Positions 27,442 through 36,880 are shown, numbered from the stretch's first letter. The stretch: 64,000 bases of DNA from X23 sp050251575 (GCA_050251575.1 JBFWMP010000001.1:16858-80857); one strand, 5' to 3'. Notes: generated by a model from the letters alone, not told the origin. Numbers and translations are program-made.

Positions 27442-27987
27442 TCAAGCCTTTTTCATATATACCTTCGGCTTCAAAACACCTACAAACGGCAGGTTCCTGT
27501 AGTTCTCAGCATAGTCTAGTCCATATCCTACTACAAATTCATCAGGAATATCGAAGCCTTTGTAGTCTACATCCACCTGAACCTTTCTTCTTGCGGGCTT
27601 ATTTAAAATAGTACAAATTTTCACGCTTTCAGGACCTCTGGAAATTAATAATTCTTTCAAATACTTCAGTGTCAACCCACTATCAATGATGTCTTCCACA
27701 ATAAGTATATGCTTCCCGTCAATATCGGTTTCTAAGTCCTTCAATATTCTGACGACCCCTGACGTTGATGTTGAGGCTCCATAACTGGAAATAGCCATGA
27801 AATCCAGCTCAACCGGCACACTTATCTCTCTGATTAAATCAGTGGTGAATATGACTCCTCCCTTTAGGACACAAAGGATCATCAATTTTTTCCCTTCATA
27901 ATCTTTACTAATAATTTCACCTAACTCTTTTGTTTTCTCCAATAGTTGTTCTTTTGTCAATAATACTCTTTCAATATCTTCTATCAT
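27442..27987 (-). CDS. hpt: Hypoxanthine phosphoribosyltransferase
   Basis: Salvages hypoxanthine and guanine to IMP and GMP using PRPP. The 181 residues contain the PRPP motif ILIVEDIIDSGLTL and the early loop CVLKGGVIFTTDL. ATG 27987 is preferred because AGGAGG is 7 bases upstream; ATG 27993 is only 1 base from that site, although it gives an ATGA overlap with tilS. The tilS-hpt coupling is conserved in Firmicutes. Confidence 0.96.
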   Translation of the reverse strand: MIEDIERVLLTKEQLLEKTKELGEIISKDYEGKKLMILCVLKGGVIFTTDLIREISVPVELDFMAISSYGASTSTSGVVRILKDLETDIDGKHILIVEDIIDSGLTLKYLKELLISRGPESVKICTILNKPARRKVQVDVDYKGFDIPDEFVVGYGLDYAENYRNLPFVGVLKPKVYMKKA

Positions 27988-27989
27988 TT

Positions 27990-29399
27990 TCATACCTCCT
28001 GAAACTCAATCATTAAGATCTCTTTTGTACCGGGGGTACATTTATATTTATCACTCATTCTAAAACCTACCACCCATATAATATCCTGACCGCTGACAAC
28101 TAGAGGGACAATATCCCTTTGATGCTTCGGCACCTTTAAATCTATAAAAAAATCTTTTAGTTTTTTTGTCCCGGTCATCCCCAAAGGATTAAACTTATCT
28201 CCTAGTGACCGATTCCTTATATATATTTCCTCATTTAGCTTATTATAATCAAAAGCTTTTGCATATTTATTAGATTCTATCCCTTTAAACTCATTCTTAT
28301 CTACTATACGTGCTGTTACAAGCATACCTGCTTCTTTTACAAATACTGTATCCCCTTGTTCCAACAAATATGAATAGCTTTTGTTTTCATTAGGATCTTC
28401 TTTATCCACAAAACATACTTTATCATAAATAAGTTCCATTCTTATATTCCCGGGAAGATCCAGTGCTTTTCCGGCTCCTGTTCTCTCGGCAGAGTTTCTA
28501 ATAAGTTGAAGTATTTCTTCAATATGTTTGTATTCTATATCTGTAGTATTCCCTTTAAAAACATGAATTGCCTTTCTTATAATCCGCCTTTGCACACTAG
28601 GATGCTGATTCATTATAAGCACTATCGGAATACTGACTTGTCTATCATCATTTTCTATGTTTTTATACAGAAGCTCATTCACATATTCTTCAATAAACTG
28701 ACTATCTTGTCTTATAAGCTCTGCATTTTTTACAGCAGTATGAATAAAATTCGGATTATGATTTTCCACAATACGCGGTATCAAATCCCACCTTAGCCTG
28801 TTCCTCGTATATACTGTGTCAAGATTGGATTTATCCAAACGGGGATTCAAAGAATGAGTAAAGCAATATTCTTCTATCGCCTTTCTTTCCAATTCCAGAA
28901 GTGGTCGTATCACACCATCCTCACGAAATGGTTTGATACCTGAAAGTCCTTCCAAGCCAGCTCCACGAATAAATCTCATTACTATTGTTTCTGCCTGATC
29001 ATTCATATTGTGTGCTACTGCGATTTTCCTCGCGCCCACTTGCCTGGCAGCTTGAAAAAAAAATGCATACCGTACTTCACGCCCGGCAGCTTCTTCTGAA
29101 ATACCTCTTTCTTTTGATATCTTTTTTACATCTTCAGTTTTTAAAAAAAAAGGAATACTTAAATCTGCACAAAGCTTTTCTACATATGCAGCATCCTGAT
29201 CTGCCATGCTTCCTCTTAATTGGTGGTTAACATGTGCAACATATAATTTAATGTCATATTCATCCTTAAGCGTATTTAAGATGTGCAGCAAACATACTGA
29301 ATCAGGTCCGCCGGACACACCTACCAACACACCATCACCGGGTGAAAGCATATTATATTTATCTATTGTTTTCTTTACTGTGTCAATCACATTGCTCAT
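27990..29399 (-). CDS. tilS: tRNA(Ile)-lysidine synthase
   Basis: Makes lysidine at C34 of the AUA-reading tRNA-Ile. The N-type ATP pyrophosphatase motif SGGPDS is at 29-34 from ATG 29399. The 469-residue length, with the C-terminal TilS domain (KLKDFFIDLKVPKHQRD and VVGFRMSDKYK), is the long Bacillus-like form. The GTG 9 bases earlier is not needed: GGAG lies 8 bases before the ATG. The ribosome site itself is made of degenerate CTAGGAG heptads. Confidence 0.95.
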   Translation of the reverse strand: MSNVIDTVKKTIDKYNMLSPGDGVLVGVSGGPDSVCLLHILNTLKDEYDIKLYVAHVNHQLRGSMADQDAAYVEKLCADLSIPFFLKTEDVKKISKERGISEEAAGREVRYAFFFQAARQVGARKIAVAHNMNDQAETIVMRFIRGAGLEGLSGIKPFREDGVIRPLLELERKAIEEYCFTHSLNPRLDKSNLDTVYTRNRLRWDLIPRIVENHNPNFIHTAVKNAELIRQDSQFIEEYVNELLYKNIENDDRQVSIPIVLIMNQHPSVQRRIIRKAIHVFKGNTTDIEYKHIEEILQLIRNSAERTGAGKALDLPGNIRMELIYDKVCFVDKEDPNENKSYSYLLEQGDTVFVKEAGMLVTARIVDKNEFKGIESNKYAKAFDYNKLNEEIYIRNRSLGDKFNPLGMTGTKKLKDFFIDLKVPKHQRDIVPLVVSGQDIIWVVGFRMSDKYKCTPGTKEILMIEFQEV

Positions 29400-29408
29400 C
29401 GTATCCAC

Positions 29409-29441
29409 TCCGAACTCCAGGCCCCAGGCTCCTAGCTAAAA
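29409..29441 (-). repeat. Degenerate CTAGGAG heptads forming the tilS ribosome-site region
   Basis: Read on the minus strand the gap between dnaB and tilS is CTAGGAG, CCTGGGG, CCTGGAG, TTCGGAG, all in 7-base phase, running into the tilS start. It is a decayed version of the arrays at 31.4, 49.9 and 51.1 kb. Confidence 0.6.
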
Positions 29442-29444
29442 TCC

Positions 29445-30779
29445 TTAGTTGTGTACTCTTTCCAAATTTGCAAATTTTGTATACTCTCCCAGCCATACCA
29501 ATTCTACTGTGCCGGTTGAACCGTTTCTATGCTTCGCTAGAATACATTCGGCAATATTCTTTTTATCCGTATCCGGATTATAATAATCATCTCTGTATAA
29601 AAACATCACGATGTCAGCATCCTGCTCTATCGCACCCGACTCTCTTAAATCACTGAGAATAGGACGGTGATCTGCTCTGGTTTCAGGGGCACGGCTTAAC
29701 TGAGATAAAGTGACCACCGGCACATTTAACTCTTTTGCCAGTATTTTCAAAGACCTCGATATTTCAGATATTTCCTGCTGGCGATTCTCAGTTCTGCCTC
29801 TCCCCTGCATCAGCTGCAAATAATCAATAACGATTAGCCCTAGATTCTTCTCCATCTTCAATCTTCTGCATTTTGCACGTATTTCAGCCACTGATATCCC
29901 CGGGGTATCATCAATATAAATAGGAGCTTCCGAAAGCGGACCTATCACCCGGGCAAGCTTTGGCCAGTCTTCATCCTGAAGTTCCCCTGTTCTTATCTTC
30001 TGGCTGTCAATCAACGCTTCAGACCATAACATCCTATTCACCAATTGCTCCTTAGACATTTCAAGACTAAAAACAGCTACAGGAACTCCAGCATGTAAAG
30101 CCGCATATTGTGCGATATTCAATGCAAAGCTTGTCTTCCCCATCGCCGGACGTGCTGCTATTAATATAAGGTCAGAAGGATGCAATCCGGAGGTTTTTCG
30201 ATCAAGATCATTAAATCCTGTAGGTATACCGATAATCTTCCCTTTATTCTTAAATAGTTCTTCCAGCTTATCAAAACTTTCTATTAATATATCTTTAATA
30301 GGGGCGAAACCCTGATTTGTTCTTTTTTCAAGAATATCAAAAATCTTCTTCTCGGCTTGATCTACTATAAAAGCTACTTCCTCGCCACCTTCAAAACTCA
30401 TCGCAGCAATATCTGTGGAAGCTTTAATCAGCTTTCTCAATATAGACTTTTCTTCAACAATCCTTGCATAGTATTTAACATTTGCTGTGGTAGCTATATC
30501 CGTGGCAACCCCAGCCAAATATTCTATGCCTCCTATCGCATCTATGGAATTACGAAGCTTCAACTGTTCCGTAAGGGTAATCAGGTCTACCGGCTCATTC
30601 TGATCAAATAAATCCATCATCGCTTCAAAAATCTCTTTGTGATCTCCTCGGTAAAAATCATCACTTTTAATTATTTCTGTAACAGTTGAAATCGCTTCTT
30701 TATCCAATAACATTGCACCTAGAATAGATTGTTCTGCTTCCAAACTAAACGGTGGAATACGCCCTAATGGTATGTCCAT
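29445..30779 (-). CDS. dnaB: Replicative DNA helicase
   Basis: Hexameric replication-fork helicase. From ATG 30779 the 444 residues give the standard start MDIPLGRIPPFSLEAEQSIL. They carry the N-terminal DnaB domain, Walker A RPAMGKTS, Walker B LIVIDYLQLM and the arginine-finger region near the end. The open frame continues 23 codons further upstream, but that part is translated heptad repeat and lacks a ribosome site; GGAGTG precedes 30779. The order rplI-dnaB is conserved. Confidence 0.97.
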   Translation of the reverse strand: MDIPLGRIPPFSLEAEQSILGAMLLDKEAISTVTEIIKSDDFYRGDHKEIFEAMMDLFDQNEPVDLITLTEQLKLRNSIDAIGGIEYLAGVATDIATTANVKYYARIVEEKSILRKLIKASTDIAAMSFEGGEEVAFIVDQAEKKIFDILEKRTNQGFAPIKDILIESFDKLEELFKNKGKIIGIPTGFNDLDRKTSGLHPSDLILIAARPAMGKTSFALNIAQYAALHAGVPVAVFSLEMSKEQLVNRMLWSEALIDSQKIRTGELQDEDWPKLARVIGPLSEAPIYIDDTPGISVAEIRAKCRRLKMEKNLGLIVIDYLQLMQGRGRTENRQQEISEISRSLKILAKELNVPVVTLSQLSRAPETRADHRPILSDLRESGAIEQDADIVMFLYRDDYYNPDTDKKNIAECILAKHRNGSTGTVELVWLGEYTKFANLERVHN

Positions 30780-30784
30780 AATTT

Positions 30785-30940
30785 CACTCCATGTCAGTGG
30801 GGAGTGAATAGTGGGGAGTGGGGAATAAACCCCCTTCCCAACCATCACTCTCCATCAATAGTTTTACTTAAAATAATATAGTGTTAAGAGTAGATTATTA
30901 GAAGTGTATCTCCCCACTATCCACTCCTGACTCCTCACCA
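30785..30940. repeat. Inverted AGTGGGG heptad arrays between rplI and dnaB
   Basis: AGTGGGG, AGTGAAT, AGTGGGG, AGTGGGG (from 30789) face CTCCCCA, CTATCCA, CTCCTGA, CTCCTCA (30910-30937), about 90 bases apart. The spacer is AT-rich. The unit could fold into a long stem in the intercistronic RNA and provides the GGAGTG of dnaB. Confidence 0.75.
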
Positions 30941-30945
30941 GATAT

Positions 30946-31395
30946 TCATTTCTCTTCAACAACATTCACCTTAATCTTAGCACTTACTTCAGGGTAGACT
31001 TTTATTTCCACATCCATCGCACCCAAAGCTTTTATTGCTTCCGAAAGGTTTATTTTTCTTTTATCAACATCTATTTTATGTTGTTCTTGAAGCATGTCAG
31101 CAATATCCTTACTGGTAATAGAGCCGAACAACTTTCCATTTTCTCCTGCTTTTGCCTTCATGGTAACCGTCACTTTTGAAAGCTTTCCTGCAAGCTTTTT
31201 CGCCTCATCCAACTCTTTCTGTTTCTTAAACGCTTGAGCTGCTTTCTGACCTTCCAATGCATTCATATTTGATTTTGTTGCTTCAACGGCTAATCCCTTA
31301 GGAAATAAAAAGTTCTTTGCATAACCATCACTAACGTTAACCATATCTCCCTTTTTGCCTTGTCCTTTTACATCAACCTGAAGTATTACCTTCAT
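30946..31395 (-). CDS. rplI: 50S ribosomal protein L9
   Basis: 149 residues beginning [19 protein letters not shown]. The N-domain signature [17 protein letters not shown] is followed by the long connecting helix ([16 protein letters not shown]) and the C-terminal RNA-binding domain. This is the normal length for L9. The ATG follows AGGAGGGG by 8 bases. It lies between gdpP and dnaB, as in many Firmicutes. Confidence 0.98.
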   Translation of the reverse strand: MKVILQVDVKGQGKKGDMVNVSDGYAKNFLFPKGLAVEATKSNMNALEGQKAAQAFKKQKELDEAKKLAGKLSKVTVTMKAKAGENGKLFGSITSKDIADMLQEQHKIDVDKRKINLSEAIKALGAMDVEIKVYPEVSAKIKVNVVEEK

Positions 31396-31439
31396 ATATA
31401 AACCCCTCCTATATATTCGTTTTATATTACCTTCTACGC

Positions 31440-31496
31440 CCTGCTCCTAGCTCCTAGCTCCTAGCTCCTAGCTCCTAGCTCCTAGCTCCTAGCTAT
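31440..31496 (-). repeat. CTAGGAG heptad array between gdpP and rplI
   Basis: Seven nearly perfect copies of CTCCTAG on the plus strand (CTAGGAG in the transcript) fill the intercistronic gap right after the gdpP stop. Each transcript copy contains AGGAG, a Shine-Dalgarno-like core, upstream of the true rplI ribosome site. Confidence 0.9.
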
Positions 31497-31500
31497 TATA

Positions 31501-33507
31501 TCAGCTCTTTTCACTCATCTCACTAAAATATTCTTCAATTGCAGTTCTAAGTTTTTTCTGAGCCATTTCCACCGGTATCTCCGGAAGCTGTGCTCCTGCA
31601 ACTGTCAAATGCCCACCACCGCCTAACTTCTCAAGAATTACCTGAACATTAAGATCTCCTAAAGATCTCCCACTAATAATAGTTTCTCCATTTACATTGC
31701 ACATCACAAACGAAGTTGTGATTCCAGTTATATTCAGTAACTCATCCGCAGCCTGTGCGATAACAAGCTGAGCATCTTTAGTATTTTCCGGACATATGGA
31801 AATAGCAATATTCCCATTAAATATTTCTGCCGCCTTAATCGTATTCGCTTTGGCAATAAACGTGTCTAAATCACTTTGAAACAATTGCTTTACGGAAGTA
31901 GTATCTACACCCATTCTCCTAAGATAGGAAGCAGCTTCGAAAGTCCTCACACCTGTCTTAAATGAAAAATTTTTGGTGTCTACTGCAATGCCAGCATAAA
32001 GAGCTTCTGCTTCCATAGAGCTTAATTTTACCTTTTCATCTATATATTGAAGAATCTCGGTAACCATTTCACAAGCTGATGACGCATATGGCTCATGGTA
32101 AGTAAGTACTGCATTCTCAATAAACTCAGCACCTCTACGGTGATGATCAATCACAACCACATTATGTGTCCTTTTTAATAATTCAGGACATTCGGTAAAA
32201 CTGGCACGATGAGTATCTACCACTATGACCAGCGTCTTCTCTGTAACAATATCTAATGCTTGATTTTGAGAAATAAATACATCATTATACTCTTCATCCT
32301 TCTCCAATCTTAACAGCAAGTTATTAACTGTCGGATTAAATGAGTCTAAAATGATATACGCATCTTTATCCTTATACCGGACACCTCTATATAAACCAAT
32401 GGAAGCACCTACTGAATCTATATCTCCATGCTGGTGACCCATAATAATAACCTGATCTGCCTGAGAGATCAATTCTCTAAGTGCATACGCCACCACCCTC
32501 GCTTTTACCTTGGTCCGTTTTTCCAACTCTCTTGTCTTTCCTCCATAAAATTTAAGATGTTCCCCATCCTTGATCACAACTTGATCTCCGCCTCTTCCAA
32601 GAGCAATATCAATAGCAGCTCTTGCATAGGTATCATTTTCAAGAATGGTCTTACCACTCAGCCCAATCCCTATACTCAAAGTCACCTGAATTTTATTTCC
32701 TGTATTAATTTCTTTTACGTTATCTAATATATCAAACTTCTTTTCTTCAAACTTAGACAGATATTTAGTCTCAAATATAAAAAGATATTTATCCCTTTCG
32801 TATTTTTTTATGGAACCATTAGTAAAAGAAACCCAGTTAGTAAGCCTTCTGTCTATCTCTGCTAAAACTTGCGGTCTATTTGCATCATCAGTATTTTGGA
32901 TTACCTCGTCATAATTATCTATCATAATAATGCTTTGAATAATTTTCTCGTCTTTATACTGTCCCTCCAACATAATCATCGCAGTGTTGTCAATCCAATA
33001 TAATATAATCATATAATCAGACTCAAGCGTGGAATCTTTTTTTACTGCATTTCCAACAATACGAAAGTGCCTTCCATTATAATACAGATCGAGAGACATG
33101 TTATCCTGACCTTCAACAATCTTTGGTACTTGAAAATCCTTGATAAAATGTTGTATAGGTTGTTCAAAAAGTTCTTCATTATTAAATATTTCACCAAAAC
33201 TTGAATTATACCATGTAATAATACCATTGAGCTGCAATACAACCATAGGCAAAGGAAAATGCAGCAAGGTATCTTTGGTTGCAGAATCTACATAAAACGA
33301 AAGATTCTCAATATATTTTGTAACTTCTTGCATTTTTAAGCTTTTGTTTCTAGCATTATAATATAACAGATAGCAGAAAATAATAATTCCTATTATTGCT
33401 TCAACCCAGTGACCATAAACTGCAATAGCTCCTATTGAAATAAATATAATCCACAGATAAAGACTAACTCCGGGAATCAATATTCCATCAAATTTTTTAT
33501 TATCCAT
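31501..33507 (-). CDS. gdpP: GdpP-family cyclic-di-AMP phosphodiesterase
   Basis: 668 residues: two membrane helices (about 12-50), a PAS-like domain, a degenerate GGDEF domain (about 170-300) and a DHH/DHHA1 phosphoesterase. The catalytic motifs GHQHGDIDS, VVDTHR and VVIDHHRRGAE are intact; the GGDEF active site is not. Known homologues hydrolyse c-di-AMP to pApA, controlling potassium and cell-wall homeostasis. It overlaps the upstream DUF2232 gene by 8 bases, the usual yybS-gdpP-rplI-dnaB order. Confidence 0.95.
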   Translation of the reverse strand: MDNKKFDGILIPGVSLYLWIIFISIGAIAVYGHWVEAIIGIIIFCYLLYYNARNKSLKMQEVTKYIENLSFYVDSATKDTLLHFPLPMVVLQLNGIITWYNSSFGEIFNNEELFEQPIQHFIKDFQVPKIVEGQDNMSLDLYYNGRHFRIVGNAVKKDSTLESDYMIILYWIDNTAMIMLEGQYKDEKIIQSIIMIDNYDEVIQNTDDANRPQVLAEIDRRLTNWVSFTNGSIKKYERDKYLFIFETKYLSKFEEKKFDILDNVKEINTGNKIQVTLSIGIGLSGKTILENDTYARAAIDIALGRGGDQVVIKDGEHLKFYGGKTRELEKRTKVKARVVAYALRELISQADQVIIMGHQHGDIDSVGASIGLYRGVRYKDKDAYIILDSFNPTVNNLLLRLEKDEEYNDVFISQNQALDIVTEKTLVIVVDTHRASFTECPELLKRTHNVVVIDHHRRGAEFIENAVLTYHEPYASSACEMVTEILQYIDEKVKLSSMEAEALYAGIAVDTKNFSFKTGVRTFEAASYLRRMGVDTTSVKQLFQSDLDTFIAKANTIKAAEIFNGNIAISICPENTKDAQLVIAQAADELLNITGITTSFVMCNVNGETIISGRSLGDLNVQVILEKLGGGGHLTVAGAQLPEIPVEMAQKKLRTAIEEYFSEMSEKS

Positions 33508-34483
33508 GTTTCTCTCCCTTATGCTTTAACTTTCTAAAATCAAGAGTACTGTCCATTAAGGTCAAAACAATAAGAACATATATCGGATGCAATATAGGAA
33601 TAACAACTGCTATTATTACCATAACGCCAAGACCTATCATATATAAGATGGTTCTAATCAGACCGGGAATACCTTTCTTCTTTAAGAAAAAATCTAGTAT
33701 AGAAACACCACAAACCATAAAAATCATTGCCAAAATCAGCGAAATATTAGCAAATGCTGCTGAAAATGGTATGGATGTTATCAACATAGATAAAACAAAA
33801 GAAACTAAAAAAACAAAAGTAGTTTCTCTGTTTACCCCTAATTCTGAAAAGGCCGGCATATGCTTATAATCATAGCCAAACCGGGTTAGCAACGCTTTAG
33901 ATAAATTCAATGCAATAAATCCGAAAAAAGCAGATGAAATAATAAAAAACCCGGGAATCAAATAAGTAAACAAGTCCTTAAACACCTTCAAGTTATCTGT
34001 TGAAATCTGCACATCCTTGAATACTTTATTCATTTCTTCAACACTTCTATCAAAGTCATTCAGGTATTGGCCTATCATCGCATCGATCTGATTAACTCCT
34101 TTCATATTACTAATAATAAAGATAATTAATAATAATGAAAAAAGGTACGCACCGGATGAAGATATCAATACCTTTTGGAAGTCCCATCTCCGTTTCATAC
34201 CATACCCTAACACTAAACCTGGAAAAGAAAACCTCATCGCAGTGATAGAAGCAAACACAATCTCATTTGTAAGCAGGAGAATGAAAAAGTAAGCTATGAA
34301 TGCTGAAAGAACAGCTGTCTTCTCATTATTCCTCACAGTAATAATCACCAGTGGTATAGTACTTAAAAATACTGTATAAGTCATCCATGCTGGAATATAA
34401 TACCCTATGATAACAAGAATAACTGTAATACCAGTAAGATAAGCTGTTTCCAACAGCCTTTTTATATTAAATTTATGATTCAT
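33500..34483 (-). CDS. DUF2232 (YybS-family) membrane protein
   Basis: 327 residues with about eight membrane segments and a short cytoplasmic loop around 130-165 (MKGVNQIDAMIGQYLNDF). The family is named after Bacillus YybS and is almost always encoded directly before gdpP; its function is unknown. Its gene overlaps gdpP by 8 bases, implying coupled translation and perhaps a membrane partner role. Confidence 0.88.
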   Translation of the reverse strand: MNHKFNIKRLLETAYLTGITVILVIIGYYIPAWMTYTVFLSTIPLVIITVRNNEKTAVLSAFIAYFFILLLTNEIVFASITAMRFSFPGLVLGYGMKRRWDFQKVLISSSGAYLFSLLLIIFIISNMKGVNQIDAMIGQYLNDFDRSVEEMNKVFKDVQISTDNLKVFKDLFTYLIPGFFIISSAFFGFIALNLSKALLTRFGYDYKHMPAFSELGVNRETTFVFLVSFVLSMLITSIPFSAAFANISLILAMIFMVCGVSILDFFLKKKGIPGLIRTILYMIGLGVMVIIAVVIPILHPIYVLIVLTLMDSTLDFRKLKHKGEKHG

Positions 34484-34535
34484 TGTAAGAACTCCTTTTG
34501 TTCCTTCTACCCTACTAATAAGTGCACTGTCCCGG

Positions 34536-34892
34536 CTATCTATTGGACTGATTTCGCTTATTAGTATCCCGCGCGAAATTTAAGTGTTTTGATAGTTCGG
34601 ATAAATCATTATAATATTTTTCTAATTCATGACCTTCTATAATCCCTAATCTTAGTTTATCCTCCATTTTCAAATCCACTGTATTATAACTTACTCCTAA
34701 CCTTTTTGCTAATAAATAGCATATGACAATCAGATTAGAAATAGTTTCTGCCAGCACATCCTGCGCTCCATCTTTTACCCCATTCATCAAGTGCTTGAAA
34801 AGTGCAGCGACATCCGTTAAAAGTTCACTTTTCAGCCATTCAATCATTTTAATATTACGAGTTATATCAATATCCCTGTCAAAAGGAGACAT
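34536..34892 (-). CDS. MazG-like protein
   Basis: 118 residues from ATG 34892, 8 bases after AGAGGTG. Helical, with the DITRNIKMIEWLKSELL and ETISNLIVICYLLAKRLG elements of the MazG-like family found in Clostridia. The acidic metal-binding EExxE pattern of true MazG pyrophosphohydrolases is weak, so enzymatic activity is uncertain. It sits between pheA and the DUF2232 gene on the same strand. Confidence 0.75.
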   Translation of the reverse strand: MSPFDRDIDITRNIKMIEWLKSELLTDVAALFKHLMNGVKDGAQDVLAETISNLIVICYLLAKRLGVSYNTVDLKMEDKLRLGIIEGHELEKYYNDLSELSKHLNFARDTNKRNQSNR

Positions 34893-34956
34893 GCCGTTCA
34901 CCTCTTTGCTATTTAAAACCCTAGTATATTATACCATTCAGTCAAACAATTTACAA

Positions 34957-35784
34957 TCAGCAATCATAGTTCTCTACTGCATATGAGCCTAACATCTTAA
35001 AAAAGGATGTCTTCTTCTTAATCATGGTTAAAGCATCCTGCACATCCGATTGTTGCTGTTCACCCTCTATATCTACAAAAAATATATAATTCCCCAAGCT
35101 ATTCTTCGCCGGTCTTGACTCAATCCGTGTCATATTGATATCCCAGAGATTTAATATCTGCAACACCCTATATAGACTTCCCGGCTTATTATCAGTGGAA
35201 AAGATCAAAGATGTCTTGCGCTGGTTTTGCTCATTGAAATACTCGGGAGTCACTACGATAAAGCGTGTGACATTGCTGTTATTGTCTTGTATAGAATCAT
35301 GAAGTATCTCGAGATGATATTCCTTTGCAGCTTTTGGAGCAGCAATGGCAGCCCAGTCTTCATCAGATGAAGCGATCTGCTCCGCAGCCTGTGCCGTACT
35401 ATATGTATAATGTATAGGAACATCCGGGTAGTACTTATTCAAGAAGTTTCTACACTGTCCTGCCGCCTGTGGATGTGTCAATATCATTGATATTCTGCCA
35501 CAGTGCCCCTGCGAAACCATAAAGCTTTGTCTGACAGGAATAATAATTTCTTTTTTTATTTTCAAATCCACGTCCCAAGCCATCATATCCAAAGTAACAT
35601 TTACAGAGCCTTCGATAGAATTTTCTATCGGAACAATGCCTTCCTCCACTTCTCTCGCTTGGACAGCACGAATCAACTCTGCAATGTTAGTATATTGAAC
35701 CAGTTCAATATCAGTATTGGCTGTGTAAGCTTCTGCTGCCTGCTGTGAGAAAGTACCCCTCGGCCCCATAAAACCTAATCTCAT
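34957..35784 (-). CDS. pheA: Prephenate dehydratase
   Basis: Converts prephenate to phenylpyruvate in phenylalanine synthesis. The start at ATG 35784 (9 bases after AAGGAG) gives 275 residues beginning MRLGFMGPRGTFSQQAA. The catalytic TRF motif is in NSNVTRFIVV. The C-terminal ACT domain (about 195-270; LIFSTDNKPGSLYRVLQIL and the ESRP motif) gives feedback control by phenylalanine. The first 15 codons of the longer frame are not used. Confidence 0.95.
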   Translation of the reverse strand: MRLGFMGPRGTFSQQAAEAYTANTDIELVQYTNIAELIRAVQAREVEEGIVPIENSIEGSVNVTLDMMAWDVDLKIKKEIIIPVRQSFMVSQGHCGRISMILTHPQAAGQCRNFLNKYYPDVPIHYTYSTAQAAEQIASSDEDWAAIAAPKAAKEYHLEILHDSIQDNNSNVTRFIVVTPEYFNEQNQRKTSLIFSTDNKPGSLYRVLQILNLWDINMTRIESRPAKNSLGNYIFFVDIEGEQQQSDVQDALTMIKKKTSFFKMLGSYAVENYDC

Positions 35785-35886
35785 ACCTGCATACTCCTTT
35801 ATCAGTGATAATATCCATTTTATATTCATATTAAACGCTTGTCAAACCTTTTGATTTTGCCAGCTGCTTGTTAAAATAAGCGAAAT

Positions 35887-36071
35887 AAGTTAAAATGCCA
35901 AGGAAACCACTGAAAAAGTCAAATTCCGTTGAAAATTCCCCGAGATGTCATCCTGAACGTAAGTGAAGGATCTTAGCACTTAAGCAACTTTTAAGATTCT
36001 TCATTTCACTTCGTTTCATTCAGAATGACACAAGACGGGCTTTTTTAGTGGTTTCCCAGGCACTTTAACTT
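35887..36071. repeat. Palindromic element, copy 3, within an outer inverted repeat
   Basis: The element (about 35900-36058) has terminal arms GGAAACCACTGAAAAAGTC and the complement of GGCTTTTTTAGTGGTTTCC. Its core matches copy 1 closely (GAAGGATCTTAGCACTTAAG, then CTTTTAAGATTCTTCATTTC). It is enclosed by AAGTTAAAATGCC (35887-35899) and the near-complement GGCACTTTAACTT (36059-36071). This fills most of the 328-base gap between pheA and rpsR. Confidence 0.8.
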
Positions 36072-36080
36072 ATTATAATA

Positions 36081-36110
36081 ATAAAGCCAGCGCAGTTGCG
36101 CCGGCTTTAT
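36081..36110 (-). terminator. Terminator of the rpsF-ssb-rpsR operon
   Basis: 14-base arms with one mismatch (ATAAAGCCAGCGCA pairing with TGCGCCGGCTTTAT), two bases apart, beginning 2 bases after the rpsR stop. On the minus strand it is followed by TATTATTATAATAAG rather than a pure T run. Confidence 0.75.
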
Positions 36111-36112
36111 AA

Positions 36113-36394
36113 CTATTCAGAAGTATATGGCAATAAGGCAATGTGTCTTGCTCTCTTAATAGCTTGAGTAAGCTGTCTTTGGTGCTTTGCACAATTACCG
36201 CTGATTCTTCTTGGAAGAATCTTTGCTCTCTCAGAAATATATCTTCTTATTTTAGATATTTCTTTATAATCTATTGATTCAACTTTATCTACACAAAAAC
36301 TACAAACTTTCCTTTTTGCTCTTCGTCCTCTGCCTCCGCGTTCTCCACGTTCACCGCGTTCTCCACGTTCGCTTCGTTCTCTTCTTTCAGCCAT
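36113..36394 (-). CDS. rpsR: 30S ribosomal protein S18 with Arg/Gly/Glu repeat N-terminus
   Basis: 93 residues. The conserved core starts at [20 protein letters not shown] and ends [12 protein letters not shown]. It includes CSFC and a later Cys in SGNCAKHQ that fit a zinc-binding S18. Ahead of the core is a tract of ERG repeats ([14 protein letters not shown]) encoded by 9-base DNA repeats, longer than in Bacillus S18. ATG 36394 is 7 bases after GGGAGG; the adjacent ATG at 36397 is also possible. Confidence 0.95.
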   Translation of the reverse strand: MAERRERSERGERGERGERGGRGRRAKRKVCSFCVDKVESIDYKEISKIRRYISERAKILPRRISGNCAKHQRQLTQAIKRARHIALLPYTSE

Positions 36395-36427
36395 CATTCA
36401 ACCTCCCTGCATCAAAATTCTGTCCCT

Positions 36428-36853
36428 TTAAAAGGGAAGATCATCATCCGAGTCTATCGGTGTAAACCCATCTACATCTGCTGGTTCATTCCCACCAAAG
36501 CCTGTATTCATTCTGCTGCTGCTATCACTATCTCGTTTACTATCTGCAAAGTAGGTTTCATCTGCAATGACTTCAGTAACATATCGTCTCTTACCTTCTT
36601 GGTCATCCCAAGTCCTAGTTTGAAGGCTTCCAACTACAACAATCATTCTACCTTTGGTAAAATACTTGCTAACAAACTCTGCACTGTTTCTCCAAGCCAC
36701 AACTTGGATAAAATCAGCCTGTTTTTGTTCTCCCTGTTTTACAAAGTTTCTATCAACAGCAATTGTAAAGCTGCAAACAGCAACATTACTAGCTGTATAA
36801 CGAAGCTCCGGATCCTTGGTTAGTCTTCCCATCAACATTACCTTGTTTAACAT
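36428..36853 (-). CDS. ssb: Single-stranded DNA-binding protein
   Basis: 141 residues: an N-terminal OB fold (MLNKVMLMGRLTKDPELRYT, about 1-105), a short flexible linker and the acidic protein-interaction tip DSDDDLPF at the C-terminus. ATG 36853 is 6 bases after GGTAGGTG; the upstream GTG lies within that site. It sits between rpsF and rpsR, the universal Firmicute arrangement. Confidence 0.97.
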   Translation of the reverse strand: MLNKVMLMGRLTKDPELRYTASNVAVCSFTIAVDRNFVKQGEQKQADFIQVVAWRNSAEFVSKYFTKGRMIVVVGSLQTRTWDDQEGKRRYVTEVIADETYFADSKRDSDSSSRMNTGFGGNEPADVDGFTPIDSDDDLPF

Positions 36854-36880
36854 TTTTGTCACCTACCTGCTCGTAAAATA

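Noticed and set aside
30780..30848. N-terminal extension of DnaB by 23 residues
   Set aside because: The extra codons are heptad repeat, lack a ribosome site and are absent from the family.
31440..31496. CRISPR-like array
   Set aside because: Units are 7 bases with no spacers, and no cas genes are present. It is a simple tandem repeat.
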